A program made the translations under genes and the position numbers. Under the pieces are notes generated by a model. That model did not search any database, was not told the DNA's origin, and saw nothing but the letters and a program-made list of their open reading frames with translations. 64,000 nt of DNA from Clostridium sp. BNL1100 (GTDB lineage: Bacteria > Bacillota > Clostridia > Acetivibrionales > DSM-1351), in the NCBI RefSeq assembly GCF_000244875.1, contig NC_016791.1, positions 2,919,001-2,983,000 on the forward strand, given 5' to 3'. Of this stretch, positions 1-9,097 are shown piece by piece; the stretch's first letter is position 1, and each line of letters begins with the position of its first letter.

Positions 1-213
1 ATAGTAAGTAGTATTCTGGTCCATCAGATATTGCTTTAATTTCATAAAATCCAGAGCGTCCACATTCCTGTCACCGTTGAAGTCACCATATACTCCGGGT
101 GGCTCAAGTGCAGAAACGTTGGTGCTTCCTACAGAAGCAAGAAATAATACAAAAAGAAGTGAAAATACAACTAAAAAAGCCCCTGTTTTTCTTGTCATTG
201 TTATTTTTCTCAT
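1..213 (-). CDS. Secreted protein with N-terminal dockerin domain (C-terminal part outside window)
   Basis: Only the first 71 codons are in the window. A signal peptide is visible (basic start, hydrophobic stretch at residues 11-28, probable cleavage near residue 35). A dockerin calcium loop follows at once, with Asp44, Asn46, Asp48, Asp52 and Asp55 as ligands, then the helix FMKLKQYLM. The residues between the last two ligands are Ala-Leu, the cohesin-recognition pair usual in R. cellulolyticum rather than the Ser-Thr of C. thermocellum. Dockerins attach enzymes to the scaffoldin of the cellulosome. Having the dockerin directly after the signal peptide is less common than at the C terminus. 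The catalytic or binding part lies beyond position 1, so the activity is unknown. GGAG lies 8 bases before the ATG. Confidence 0.85.
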   Translation of the reverse strand, partial: MRKITMTRKTGAFLVVFSLLFVLFLASVGSTNVSALEPPGVYGDFNGDRNVDALDFMKLKQYLMDQNTTYY

Positions 214-749
214 ATCAAAACTCCTATATTCTTATTTTTTTAAATTAACTTAAAGCTTAATTTTTGAAATATAAATGTCGCCGCATCCCCCCTCTATAAA
301 ATAAAGTCAGGAAATACCGGTAGAATACAGGAATATTTATAAGGGTTAATAAAGAATTCAATAAGAAAGAAATATATCGTTAGTAAAAAATAACTTAGTT
401 GTTTATAAAATAAAAACCGGTACTGAATATTAATTACAGAATAAATGTCTCACCTCCCAACTCAGGAAATTCAATTTACAAGAATACTTTAATATTAACT
501 TATATTAAATTCAATATAAAAAATTGTACTCCTTTATACGAATAAAAAATATACACCCAAAAATATTACAAATTACGAGTCAACAACTTAATAATAAGTT
601 CCTTAATATCAATTTTGCCTTTATATATGCTAAGAACTTTTTTCGTTTTTGCTTTTGCCATATGAATACACCTCTAACACTGTTAGAAATACTAGTATAT
701 TTATATTCAGTTAATGTTAATTTAAAATTTGTCCTTTAAAAATCAAAAA
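214..749. other. AT-rich intergenic region, no gene recognised
   Basis: This stretch of over 500 bases separates the dockerin gene from the cyclo-ligase terminator. It is very AT-rich. A 71-codon open frame on the plus strand (524-739) has no convincing ribosome site or protein-like composition and is not called. The part near the dockerin gene probably holds its promoter and leader, but no clear -35/-10 pair was found. Confidence 0.5.
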
Positions 750-800
750 GGCACAACAATCTGAAGTAACCTGTAACAGGTACGTCTTCGGTGTTATGCC
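750..800 (-). terminator. Long hairpin terminator downstream of the cyclo-ligase gene
   Basis: Imperfect inverted repeat of about 24 bases per arm around a TAA loop, with GGCAC/ATGCC at the base. On the minus strand it is followed by a run of five T. It lies 23 bases after the stop of the 5-formyl-THF cyclo-ligase gene. Confidence 0.7.
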
Positions 801-822
801 CAAAATTTCGAAAACTGATAAT

Positions 823-1389
823 TTAGATATTTCTTTCTTCTGTAATTATAATGTCCATAGGAATATCATGTTCATCGCAGGGTATTTCATCCATTATCTG
901 AAAATCAAAAGCAACCCCTACCTTTAAGCAGTTGTCTGATATTAGTTTCAAAAACCTATCGTAATAACCGGCACCGTATCCCATACGGTTTCTATTTAAA
1001 TCAAATGCACATCCCGGTGCAATCACAACATTGATTAAATCAGGACTAACTGTATTTTTTTGTCCGGTAGTGGGCTCCAATACACCATAGGTTCCCGGCT
1101 CAAGTTCTTCGAGACTGCTTATTTTTACTGCCTCCATGGATTTCCTCTTAGCTTTAACAACACGAGGCACACATACCTGTTTACCTTGAGAAAGCCAGGT
1201 ATTAATAATATCATGAGTATAAACCTCGCTCCCAAAGCTTACATAACACATCAAGGTTTCTGCACGCTTAACACAGTCCAGCTGATTTAGTTTTTGAGCT
1301 ATAATCTTGGATTTCTCATGTAAACTATCTGAACTTATATTATTTCTAAAGGAAATGTATTTCTTTCTCATTTCATTCTTATTACACAA
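823..1389 (-). CDS. 5-formyltetrahydrofolate cyclo-ligase
   Basis: Converts 5-formyl-THF to 5,10-methenyl-THF using ATP, a salvage step that also removes an inhibitor of folate enzymes; cytosolic. At 188 residues it has the usual family length. The N-terminal basic segment (KNEMRKKYISFR) and the C-terminal glycine-rich motif MGYGAGYYDRFL (residues 136-147), which binds the nucleotide phosphates, are both present. The start used is TTG, with GGAGGGG about 10 bases upstream. An ATG six codons further in (MRKKY) is the alternative. The start overlaps the stop of the upstream membrane-protein gene, so the two are probably cotranscribed. Confidence 0.9.
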   Translation of the reverse strand: MCNKNEMRKKYISFRNNISSDSLHEKSKIIAQKLNQLDCVKRAETLMCYVSFGSEVYTHDIINTWLSQGKQVCVPRVVKAKRKSMEAVKISSLEELEPGTYGVLEPTTGQKNTVSPDLINVVIAPGCAFDLNRNRMGYGAGYYDRFLKLISDNCLKVGVAFDFQIMDEIPCDEHDIPMDIIITEERNI

Positions 1390-1723
1390 ATTTCAGTATT
1401 CCCCTCCAGTTTAGCCATAAAAAAGCCAACGTACAAAATGTCATAATAGAAACAGCTATTAGTACAGTTCCAAACGACCTTTTATCTTTTGCCTCATCAG
1501 ATAGAAATACCATTCCCGCAATCAGACCGATAATTTGCCCTAATACGGGAATCAGAACGGTAAGGACGGTTAATACTCCTTTTGTCCAATTACTGATAAC
1601 CTTACTGTTTATGTAATTTAGATTCCCCAGTAACATTTCCCGTTCAAGACTAGTTACCTCACTACTGTCCCAAGTCAGGTGGTTGTTATCAAAACCCTTG
1701 TTATTGCTGTATTCCTGATTCAT
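1382..1723 (-). CDS. Small membrane protein of unknown function
   Basis: 113 residues with a polar N-terminal region of about 40 residues, then two membrane helices (about residues 48-72 and 82-105) joined by a short basic loop (DEAKDKRS). A good GGAGG site lies 9 bases before the ATG. The last bases overlap the start of the cyclo-ligase gene, suggesting one transcript and translational coupling. I do not recognise the family. The topology would place both termini on the same side of the membrane. Confidence 0.65.
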   Translation of the reverse strand: MNQEYSNNKGFDNNHLTWDSSEVTSLEREMLLGNLNYINSKVISNWTKGVLTVLTVLIPVLGQIIGLIAGMVFLSDEAKDKRSFGTVLIAVSIMTFCTLAFLWLNWRGILKFV

Positions 1724-1800
1724 CTGAATTAACCTCCAAACCTATTATGTTAATATTATAACATAATTTAACAGTCACGGAATGAGACCTTATTATCATT

Positions 1801-2091
1801 TTATACAGGAACATAATACATTTCAAATAGTCCCTTTACAACGTCTTCATAGTTTGAGTTTGTTATTCTGTATAAGTACCCGTTTTCCATATGTAAATAC
1901 ATAGCTACATCGTATTTCTCGCTGTTGTCCATTAACGCACAAATCATGTCTACTGAATCCAACGGCTTGTAAAAGTCCGTTGCCCATCTGCGAAGTGAAC
2001 AATCTACCTCCATATCTTTCTCATAAAAGCTATCTAAAAATCGATTTAATTCTCCATGCTTGGTTGTCCACAAACTAATTGTAATTGCCAT
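1801..2091 (-). CDS. Conserved-looking hypothetical protein, 96 residues
   Basis: Small soluble protein, mixed alpha/beta in appearance, rich in aromatic and acidic residues, without signal peptide or membrane segment. GGGGG lies 7 bases before the ATG. It stands alone between the membrane-protein gene and the deaminase gene. The composition looks protein-like, but no motif gives a function. Confidence 0.6.
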   Translation of the reverse strand: MAITISLWTTKHGELNRFLDSFYEKDMEVDCSLRRWATDFYKPLDSVDMICALMDNSEKYDVAMYLHMENGYLYRITNSNYEDVVKGLFEMYYVPV

Positions 2092-2192
2092 GACTATTCC
2101 CCCGTAAAAAAATCTGAATTGCCCAACAATATATATTTGACATTCATTCGGAATAACCTTTATGTAAATAGTGTCAAAAGCTAAGCCAAGAA

Positions 2193-3497
2193 TTACCTGT
2201 CTAGAAGCCTCTTGGACAAGGTAGCTACCTCAAACTTAATTTTTTCTTCATCTATCTGTGTGAATTCACGATTCTTCATCAGAATATTTCCGTCTACTAT
2301 AACAGTATCCACATCAGCTGCCTGTGCAGAATATACAATCATTGCCATAGGGTCATTTTTAGGGTAAAAGTGAGGTTTGTCAGTGTCAACCAATATTATG
2401 TCTGCTTTCATCCCTTCAGATAATATACCGGTGTCGTCAAACCCTATGGCTCTTGCACCATTAACAGTTCCCATTCTAAGAACATCATGGGCCTTCATTA
2501 GCTGTGGATTCATAGCGACGCCCTTGTGCAGTATTGCAGCAAGATTCATTTCCTCAAACATATTAAGGTTATTATTGCTGGCAGCGCCATCAGTACCAAG
2601 GCATACATTAATCCCCATGTCCATCATTTCAGGAACCCTTGCAATACCGCTTCCCAGCTTTAGATTGCTGGTTGGATTATGAACCACACTTGCCTTCTTT
2701 TCCTTCATAATTCTAAGGTCGCTATCGCTGAGGTGAACACAGTGTGCCGCCATAACAGGAACGTCAAGTACACCTGTTTCTCTGCATATCTCAATAGAAG
2801 TCATACCATAGTCTTTTTTACTGGATTCAACCTCGGATACAGTTTCAAGCAAATGTATATGAATACCCGTATTCAGCTGTTTAGCCAGCTTAGCCGCATT
2901 TCTGAGAGTATTTTCATTAAACAAGTAAACTGAATGTATTTCTACAAAAACCTTTATTCTTCCATTTGCCGAATTGTGATATCTGTTGTAATAATCAATG
3001 GTTCCCTGACTTGCGTCCAGTCTTTTTAATTGTCCGTCCTCAAAGAACTGTACCGGGCTTTTGCAAAGGTTTGCTTTTATACCCGTTTCAATTACGGCGC
3101 GTGCAACCTCGTCCATAAACATATACATATCTGCAAAAGCAGTAATTCCTGATTTAAGCATTTCGGATATACCAAGCATAGTACCCCAGTACACGTCTTT
3201 ATCCGTAAGCTTCGCCTCAACCGGAAATATATTGTCAAACAGCCATTTTTCAAGTGCTAAATCATCAGCGTAATTTCTCATTAGCGTCATGGCACTGTGA
3301 GTATGGGCGTTTACCAGACCGGGCATGGCAATCTTATTTCTCCCGTCAATTACTTGTCTTGCTTCTGCATTTTCAGGGGGACTGTCTGAAATAAAATCAA
3401 TACGCCCATCCTTAATTCCTATGTATCCGCCGGTAATCAACGGCTTACTTTCATCATTAGTTATCAATTCAGCATTTTTTATAAGTACGTCAAACAT
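2193..3497 (-). CDS. mtaD: 5-methylthioadenosine / S-adenosylhomocysteine deaminase
   Basis: Metal-dependent amidohydrolase that deaminates MTA and SAH to inosine derivatives, part of disposing of the by-products of SAM use; cytosolic. The metal motif HTH lies near residues 65-67 (AHTHSAM). Further metal and active-site residues are seen in HIHLLET, AAHCVHL and LGTDGAASNNN. The length (434) is normal. The ATG at 3497 is chosen because GAGAGG lies 9 bases before it; an ATG at 3506 directly abuts that site and is too close. The next gene upstream encodes SAH hydrolase, so both SAH-degrading routes are encoded side by side. Confidence 0.88.
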   Translation of the reverse strand: MFDVLIKNAELITNDESKPLITGGYIGIKDGRIDFISDSPPENAEARQVIDGRNKIAMPGLVNAHTHSAMTLMRNYADDLALEKWLFDNIFPVEAKLTDKDVYWGTMLGISEMLKSGITAFADMYMFMDEVARAVIETGIKANLCKSPVQFFEDGQLKRLDASQGTIDYYNRYHNSANGRIKVFVEIHSVYLFNENTLRNAAKLAKQLNTGIHIHLLETVSEVESSKKDYGMTSIEICRETGVLDVPVMAAHCVHLSDSDLRIMKEKKASVVHNPTSNLKLGSGIARVPEMMDMGINVCLGTDGAASNNNLNMFEEMNLAAILHKGVAMNPQLMKAHDVLRMGTVNGARAIGFDDTGILSEGMKADIILVDTDKPHFYPKNDPMAMIVYSAQAADVDTVIVDGNILMKNREFTQIDEEKIKFEVATLSKRLLDR

Positions 3498-3632
3498 AAT
3501 ATTCATCCTCTCACATTATCAAACAATTACTAAAATACACATTTTAATTAAAAATTAAGCATATTACCGAGATCATATGTAAACACGGTTAATATGCTTA
3601 ATCTAAATTTTCATAATGCAATTTTAAATTTC

Positions 3633-4880
3633 TTACTCTGCCCAACTGTTAAGATAATTCGTTTGCTCTTTTGAAAGCTTATCTATTTTTACTCCCCATG
3701 ATTTAAGTTTCATGGTTGCAACCTTTTTATCAAGATCAGCAGGAACGTCAATTACCTTGTTTCCCAGCTTATTGTAATTTTTTAGCATATATTCGGCTGA
3801 AAGCGCCTGAAGAGCGAAGCTCATATCCATAATTTCAGCAGGATGTCCGTCACCTGCAGCAAGATTTACAAGCCTGCCTTCTGCCAAAAGATTTATCCAT
3901 CTTCCGTTCTCCATCTTGTATCCTGTAATGTTATGTCTCTGAATCTGTTTCTCAACAGCTATTTTCTCCAATTCTTCAACCGAAACCTCAACATCAAAAT
4001 GGCCTGCATTACAGAGAATAGCTCCATCTTTCATAAGATTGAAATGCTCCGCTTTAATAACATCTCGGCATCCTGTTACGGTTATAAAGAAATCGCCAAC
4101 TTTTGCAGCATCGGACATTTTCATTACCTTGAAACCGTCCATTACTGCTTCTGCCGCCTTAATAGGATCAACTTCAGTAACAATAACACTGGCACCAAAG
4201 CCTTTAGCTCTCATGGCAATGCCCTTGCCGCACCATCCGTATCCTGCAACAACTACATTTTTTCCCGCTACAATAAGGTTGGTTGTTCTGTTAATACCAT
4301 CCCAAACCGATTGTCCTGTACCATACCTGTTATCAAACAAGTACTTACAGTTTGCATTATTTACCGCAACCATCGGAAATCTCAGTACACCTTCTTTTTC
4401 CATGGCCTTTAAGCGAAGTACCCCGGTAGTTGTTTCTTCACATCCACCCATAATATGCGGAAGGAGCTCTTTTCTCTTGGTATGCAGCAGGTTAACCAAA
4501 TCGCCTCCATCATCAATGATAATATTCGGCTTGTATCCTAAAGCAAGATTTAAATGCTCCTCATATTCTTCCTTGGTTGAATTATACCATGCGTATACAT
4601 CGAGACCGTCTGCTACAAGGCCGGCTGCTACGTCATCCTGGGTGGATAACGGATTACTTCCTGTAACCGACACCTCTCCTCCTCCGATTGCAAATAACTT
4701 TGCGAGATAAGCTGTTTTAGCCTCCAGATGAACTGATACTACAACTCTTACTCCGTCAAAGGGCTTTGTCTCCCTGAACTCATCCTCAAGACTTCTGAGA
4801 AGAGGCATGTTCTTTCTTACCCATTCAATTTTCTGCTTTCCTTTATCTGCTAAAGAAATGTCGCGGATAACGCTTTTCAT
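3633..4880 (-). CDS. ahcY: Adenosylhomocysteinase (SAH hydrolase)
   Basis: Hydrolyses S-adenosylhomocysteine to adenosine and homocysteine with bound NAD; cytosolic. Visible signatures are NNANCKYLFDNRYGTGQS in the substrate and cofactor region and the dinucleotide motif GYGWCGKG. The protein is 415 residues, the short form without the insertion of about 40 residues found in many bacterial and eukaryotic enzymes. The ATG at 4880 gives the usual start MKSVIRDISLADKG and has GGGGTTAGG upstream; an ATG at 4895 lacks a ribosome site. Adjacent to the MTA/SAH deaminase gene on the same strand. Confidence 0.92.
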   Translation of the reverse strand: MKSVIRDISLADKGKQKIEWVRKNMPLLRSLEDEFRETKPFDGVRVVVSVHLEAKTAYLAKLFAIGGGEVSVTGSNPLSTQDDVAAGLVADGLDVYAWYNSTKEEYEEHLNLALGYKPNIIIDDGGDLVNLLHTKRKELLPHIMGGCEETTTGVLRLKAMEKEGVLRFPMVAVNNANCKYLFDNRYGTGQSVWDGINRTTNLIVAGKNVVVAGYGWCGKGIAMRAKGFGASVIVTEVDPIKAAEAVMDGFKVMKMSDAAKVGDFFITVTGCRDVIKAEHFNLMKDGAILCNAGHFDVEVSVEELEKIAVEKQIQRHNITGYKMENGRWINLLAEGRLVNLAAGDGHPAEIMDMSFALQALSAEYMLKNYNKLGNKVIDVPADLDKKVATMKLKSWGVKIDKLSKEQTNYLNSWAE

Positions 4881-5062
4881 AAACCTAACCCCCATCTTTT
4901 AATTATCTGCAGTATATAACACCACAGACAAACTACTGGATAATCAGCATATTGTACCTTTTTACATAATCAAATAACCACATATAAAATATTTTTTCAA
5001 CACCGGATAATATTATACATATCATAAAAAATAAATATATCCGAATTAACCTATTCTATATT

Positions 5063-5091
5063 ATTGTAAAATATCCTGCAAAAATAGTCAA
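5063..5091 (-). promoter_or_regulatory. Predicted sigma-A promoter for ahcY
   Basis: TTGACT and TACAAT separated by 17 bases on the minus strand. It would give a leader of about 175 bases before ahcY. The surroundings are AT-rich, so chance similarity is possible. Confidence 0.4.
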
Positions 5092-5113
5092 AATATGATA
5101 ATTCACTAAATCT

Positions 5114-5479
5114 TTAACGCTTTATTTTTGGTATATTAGTTTTTTTGGTCACATTTTTCTTTCTCACAGTTTTCTTAGATATGTTAAAAACGTAATTTTC
5201 ACCGGAATTATTATCCCAGTTATCCGCTGCATCCTTAAAACACATACCACAGGTCTTACCGTCTTTTATATCAATTTCGGCTATAAATGTGTCGTTTTCA
5301 TTTGTCATTGAGACAAAGTATTTATTTTCCCAGCTTTCTCCGAATCCAACATGAACATATATATTCTCAGCTCCAGCTTGGCAAAGTAACCCGTTATACT
5401 TTAGAATTACCTTGTCTCCGCTGTATAAAGTTTTTTTTGATAAAAATACTCCATTATCCTCATAATTTTTCTGTGCCAT
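5114..5479 (-). CDS. Free-standing CBM25/53-type starch-binding module protein
   Basis: 121 residues. Most of the protein matches the CBM25/CBM53 pattern: KVILKYNGLL near residue 24, then a glycine/tryptophan motif (HVGFGESWEN) and the ending FKDAADNWDNNSGENYVFNI. Such modules bind alpha-glucans such as starch or glycogen. There is no signal peptide or catalytic domain, so the protein is probably cytosolic and may bind glycogen. A lysine-rich tail of about 20 residues follows the module. GGAGGG lies upstream of the ATG. It is in no obvious operon. The family call rests on pattern recognition. Confidence 0.75.
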   Translation of the reverse strand: MAQKNYEDNGVFLSKKTLYSGDKVILKYNGLLCQAGAENIYVHVGFGESWENKYFVSMTNENDTFIAEIDIKDGKTCGMCFKDAADNWDNNSGENYVFNISKKTVRKKNVTKKTNIPKIKR

Positions 5480-5582
5480 TTAGCTCCCTCCTTGATGTTT
5501 CTTCAACACATAGATAATTAATGCTATTTACCAGAATATTATACTATTGGAATTTACTTTTGTCAAAATCTGCCATATGGAG

Positions 5583-6752
5583 CTAAAAATATGGCTGTAT
5601 GAGCTTTTCAATAGTGGGATGTATGCCCAGAGTCTCTTTAAGCTTCTTGTACTCACCTATAAGGTTGTAGTTTATACCTCCTGCTTTTTCCGCTCTTATC
5701 ATAAGGTTTTTTGGTGTTTCCAGAGGTGAAACATATTCTACGATAGATACCTTATACCCAAGTGCCTCAAGAATCAGTAAACGTATCCCATCCGTAAGTA
5801 CATCTGCTAAACGCGCTTTCAGAACGCCATGCTTTGTAATACTGTGAAGCATATCAAAAGAATACTGGCTCAATATTTCCTTTTGGCAGCAGGGTACCAT
5901 AACCATTGCCTTTGCATTGTTCCTCACAGCCAGACTTATCGCTTCATCCGTAGCAGTATCACAGGCATGAAGACTTATTACAAGATGAATATCCTTATCA
6001 GCAGTATAATCTCTTATGTCCGTTATTTTAAAATCCATATTCTTGTAGTCAAGGCTTTCTGCAATTTTATGTGATGCATCGATTACCGTTTTAGAAACAT
6101 CCAGACCAGTAAAATAGCAGTTCTTTTTCAGTACATCCTTAATATAATAGTTCAGTACAAATGAAAGGTATGACTTTCCGCATCCGCAGTCAATTACGTT
6201 TAAGCTTCCGTATTTTGAACATAATGTTTTAAGCATACCGTCAACTAATTCAATATAGTGATCAATCTGGTTGTATTTTCTTATCATATCATTTCTTATT
6301 TTGCCGTTATCTCCAAGAACACCAATTGCCTTTAAGACATCATCCGCAGGCCCGACTTTTATAAAGTAATCCCTGTTTGCAATCTGTGCGGTTTCATTAT
6401 GGCCTTTAGAGGATTCTGTAGTTTCTGTATCCTTTGTCCTCATTTTAACATTTTTGTCGTCCGCTTCAATTAATATGGAAGTCCCTCTTTCTTCATATAT
6501 AAGAGTCAAAGCTTCATAACTTTCGGCAATCTTTGAGACTCTGGCAGAAAGCCATGAAATCTCCAGTTTATCAGTCCTGCCATTATAATTTAAAAGCAGC
6601 TTTTCGTCCTTTAGGATTATATTGGCTTCATACTGCTTTGTACCTGATTTAAGCTTTATAACTATACCCTTAAAAAAGCTTGAATTGTCTATAATTCTCT
6701 GCTCCAGCCCTGTCAGGAAAAGCACCAGTTTTTGTACATTCTTTTTATTCAT
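5583..6752 (-). CDS. SAM-dependent methyltransferase, Methyltransf_32-like
   Basis: 389 residues. The N-terminal 150 or so residues form a region of unclear fold. A class I methyltransferase domain follows, with the SAM-binding motif VIDCGCGKSYLSF near residue 180, the acidic loop TGLDVSKTVID and the segment VISLHACDTATDEAI. The motif MVPCCQKE is typical of a family of putative RNA or protein methyltransferases related to the C-terminal part of GSTCD. The substrate is unknown. It sits in a run of three RNA- or methyl-modifying genes on the minus strand, which favours an RNA substrate, but this is inference. GAGG lies upstream of the ATG. Confidence 0.75.
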   Translation of the reverse strand: MNKKNVQKLVLFLTGLEQRIIDNSSFFKGIVIKLKSGTKQYEANIILKDEKLLLNYNGRTDKLEISWLSARVSKIAESYEALTLIYEERGTSILIEADDKNVKMRTKDTETTESSKGHNETAQIANRDYFIKVGPADDVLKAIGVLGDNGKIRNDMIRKYNQIDHYIELVDGMLKTLCSKYGSLNVIDCGCGKSYLSFVLNYYIKDVLKKNCYFTGLDVSKTVIDASHKIAESLDYKNMDFKITDIRDYTADKDIHLVISLHACDTATDEAISLAVRNNAKAMVMVPCCQKEILSQYSFDMLHSITKHGVLKARLADVLTDGIRLLILEALGYKVSIVEYVSPLETPKNLMIRAEKAGGINYNLIGEYKKLKETLGIHPTIEKLIQPYF

Positions 6753-6766
6753 ATCTCTAACCTCAA

Positions 6767-7510
6767 CTAATTTTTATTATCAATAATTACTGCTTGCTTC
6801 AGCAGTTCAATGTCACTTTCTCCAAGTTCCTTACATTCCCCAAGTTTTAAATTCACATCCAATCTAAGGTTTCCCATGCTGAGTCGTTTTAAATAAATTA
6901 CTTTTTTGCCTACAGCCTCAAACATTCTCTTTACCTGATGGAATTTTCCTTCTACTATTGTGAGCTTTATTTCTGATAAATCATCGGATTTTAATATTTC
7001 CAAAGTCGCCGGAAGCGTCTTGTACCCATCGTCAAGAGTTACACCATTACTGAAGGCTTCTGCATCATCCTGATTAACCCTTCCGAGCACTTTTGCATAA
7101 TACTGCTTTGGAACATGTTTTTTGGGAGAAAGAATTTCATGGGACAGCTGACCGTCATTTGTCATCAGTACAAGACCTTCTGTATCTATATCCAGTCTTC
7201 CTGCCGGGAAAAGATCAAAGCATTTGTATTCTTCTGGCAGAATGTCAAAGACAGTTCTTTGCTTTCTGTCGCTAGTAGCCGAAATAACTCCCTGGGGCTT
7301 ATTCATCATGATGTATATAAACTTGCGGTAATTCAGCCTTTCTCCGTTTATTTCAATAATACTTGCTTCAGGGTCGACATGAATTCCGCTGTCTTTTACG
7401 ATCTGCCCGTCAACTGTAACCAGACCTTTTTTAACAGCACTCTTTATATCATTTCTTGAACCGAATCCAAAATTTGAAATAATCTTATCCAACCGTTGTT
7501 TCTGTTTCAA
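6767..7510 (-). CDS. RsuA/RluB-family pseudouridine synthase
   Basis: Converts uridine to pseudouridine in rRNA. An N-terminal S4 RNA-binding domain (RLDKIISNFGFGSRNDIKSA) is followed by the catalytic domain with the motif GRLDIDTEGLVLMTNDG, whose first Asp is the nucleophile. The frame stays open upstream to 7657, but that part overlaps the methyltransferase gene and does not look like the family. A TTG at 7510 has AGGAG about 8 bases upstream and gives MKQKQRLDKII, the expected beginning, so a 247-residue product is called. Which rRNA position is modified cannot be told from sequence; the 16S enzyme RsuA is one candidate. Confidence 0.87.
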   Translation of the reverse strand: MKQKQRLDKIISNFGFGSRNDIKSAVKKGLVTVDGQIVKDSGIHVDPEASIIEINGERLNYRKFIYIMMNKPQGVISATSDRKQRTVFDILPEEYKCFDLFPAGRLDIDTEGLVLMTNDGQLSHEILSPKKHVPKQYYAKVLGRVNQDDAEAFSNGVTLDDGYKTLPATLEILKSDDLSEIKLTIVEGKFHQVKRMFEAVGKKVIYLKRLSMGNLRLDVNLKLGECKELGESDIELLKQAVIIDNKN

Positions 7511-7544
7511 AATATACTCTCCTTTTTTATAGGAATTTAGCAGC

Positions 7545-8957
7545 TTAGGACATCTTTCTCCACCCTTTGGGATATAGATTTTTAAGCATATCTCCGGTTT
7601 GCTTAGCCCATCCAAGAGGAAATTCATCCACACAAACACCAGTATAACCTTTTTCACCTGAAACCATCAGCGTTTCACCCTTCAAATAACTGTTAACCTC
7701 ACGTGAATCAGACCTGAAGCTTATAATATTCTTTAGTTCCCTTATATTCATTGATACTGCCAATGAATGGGAAGGTATAAAACCTTTGTTTCCAATTTCG
7801 CCAAGATACCAGCCAAATTTTGCAACCTTTAGTCCCGATAAATCAGGACATTCAACGGGCAAATGATACAGATTGGCACCCTTTTGAAATAAATATCCCT
7901 CTAGACTCAGGTTTGTGTTATTTTCAACAAATTCACCCAACTGAGAGTTGAATTGTTTTACATCTTTTGTGTCATTTACTTTTAAGGCTTGAGACTTATC
8001 TACAGACTTGTATACTGCATTTTCACTCCTGTTTGAGTTTTCTGAGGAATCTTTTTTTCTCAGCAATGCTGCAAAATGCCCTTCGCCATTGAGTTTATGA
8101 GGCCATAGACGGGCAGCTTTACCAAAGTCATATCCTCCTTTTGACCATTGAGTACGGCCTCCCTCAATGCCACCGGCTTTTGGTATTTCCAGCAGTTCGT
8201 AGCTACCTTTATGTTCGTCCATAAACCTTTCTATCATTAACTCATCCTCTTCAGGTGAGAAGGTACAGGTTGAATATAGTATAATGCCTCCCGTCTTTAA
8301 CATGGTATCAACCTTCTGTAGAATATCCCACTGCATTCCGCAGCACTTTTCACATTTAAATTTTTCCCAGCTTTTTATGGCATCTTCGTCCTTACGAAAC
8401 ATTCCTTCACCTGAACAGGGCGCATCAACCATTATTTTGTCAAAGTAATTCTGAAAGTTTACAGCCAGTTTATCCGGGGTTTCATTGAGAACTATAGCAT
8501 TTTTCACCCCTGCCAGCTCAACATTCTTTACCAGTGCCTTTACTCTCTCCGAATTTATATCATTAGCCACCAGCAAACCTTGTCCTTGCATCTGTGCAGC
8601 CATTTGGACAGTCTTACCTCCCGGTGCGGCACAAAGGTCTAAAACCCTTTCTCCAGGCTTTACTCCTATAACAGCTCCCGGAAGCATGGCACTGGGTTCC
8701 TGAATATAGTATAAGCCTGCATAATAATACGGGTGCCTCCCCGGATTATCTCCCTCCTGATAATAAAAGCCATCCTTGGTCCACGGTACAGGTTCAAGAT
8801 GAAACGGTGCTATTTTTAAGAATTCTTCCACTGATATCTTCAAAGTATTTACTCTGAGACCATAAAATCTTGGTTTTTTATATGATTCAAGGTAGCTGTC
8901 GAATTCTTCACCCATCAGACCTTGCATTTTCTCAACAAATTCAATCGGTAGCTTCAT
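7545..8957 (-). CDS. NOL1/NOP2/Sun-family rRNA cytosine-C5 methyltransferase (RsmF-like)
   Basis: Methylates C5 of a cytosine in rRNA using SAM. The core shows SAM-binding VLDLCAAPGGKTVQMA near residue 105, the motif DAPCSGEGMFRKD and the catalytic-cysteine motif YSTCTFSPEEDE. After a linker rich in Ser, Asn and Lys, the C-terminal part ending in PLGWAKQTGDMLKNLYPKGWR corresponds to the RNA-binding domain of RsmF/YebU-type enzymes. The length of 470 is typical. The stop lies 34 bases before the pseudouridine synthase start, so the genes are probably cotranscribed. Confidence 0.88.
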   Translation of the reverse strand: MKLPIEFVEKMQGLMGEEFDSYLESYKKPRFYGLRVNTLKISVEEFLKIAPFHLEPVPWTKDGFYYQEGDNPGRHPYYYAGLYYIQEPSAMLPGAVIGVKPGERVLDLCAAPGGKTVQMAAQMQGQGLLVANDINSERVKALVKNVELAGVKNAIVLNETPDKLAVNFQNYFDKIMVDAPCSGEGMFRKDEDAIKSWEKFKCEKCCGMQWDILQKVDTMLKTGGIILYSTCTFSPEEDELMIERFMDEHKGSYELLEIPKAGGIEGGRTQWSKGGYDFGKAARLWPHKLNGEGHFAALLRKKDSSENSNRSENAVYKSVDKSQALKVNDTKDVKQFNSQLGEFVENNTNLSLEGYLFQKGANLYHLPVECPDLSGLKVAKFGWYLGEIGNKGFIPSHSLAVSMNIRELKNIISFRSDSREVNSYLKGETLMVSGEKGYTGVCVDEFPLGWAKQTGDMLKNLYPKGWRKMS

Positions 8958-9047
8958 ATTACAAATATAACTCCTATGTTTAAATTTTTACAGGAGTTAT
9001 TATAACACATACTTATAAAAGATTTTATAAAATTTTGTAAACCGCAC

Positions 9048-9076
9048 TTGAAAAATAGAAATTGCCATGCTATAAT
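9048..9076 (+). promoter_or_regulatory. Sigma-A promoter of the tRNA-Glu gene
   Basis: TTGAAA and TATAAT separated by exactly 17 bases. The expected transcription start lies about 15 bases before the tRNA. Confidence 0.8.
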
Positions 9077-9097
9077 AGCTTTTGTCATTGAAAAAAT

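Noticed and set aside
524..739. 71-codon open frame in the AT-rich region near the left end
   Set aside because: No ribosome binding site and a composition expected from random AT-rich DNA.
823..1389. 6S RNA next to the 5-formyl-THF cyclo-ligase gene, as in proteobacteria
   Set aside because: No 6S-like long bulged hairpin was seen; the nearby hairpin at 750-800 is a terminator.
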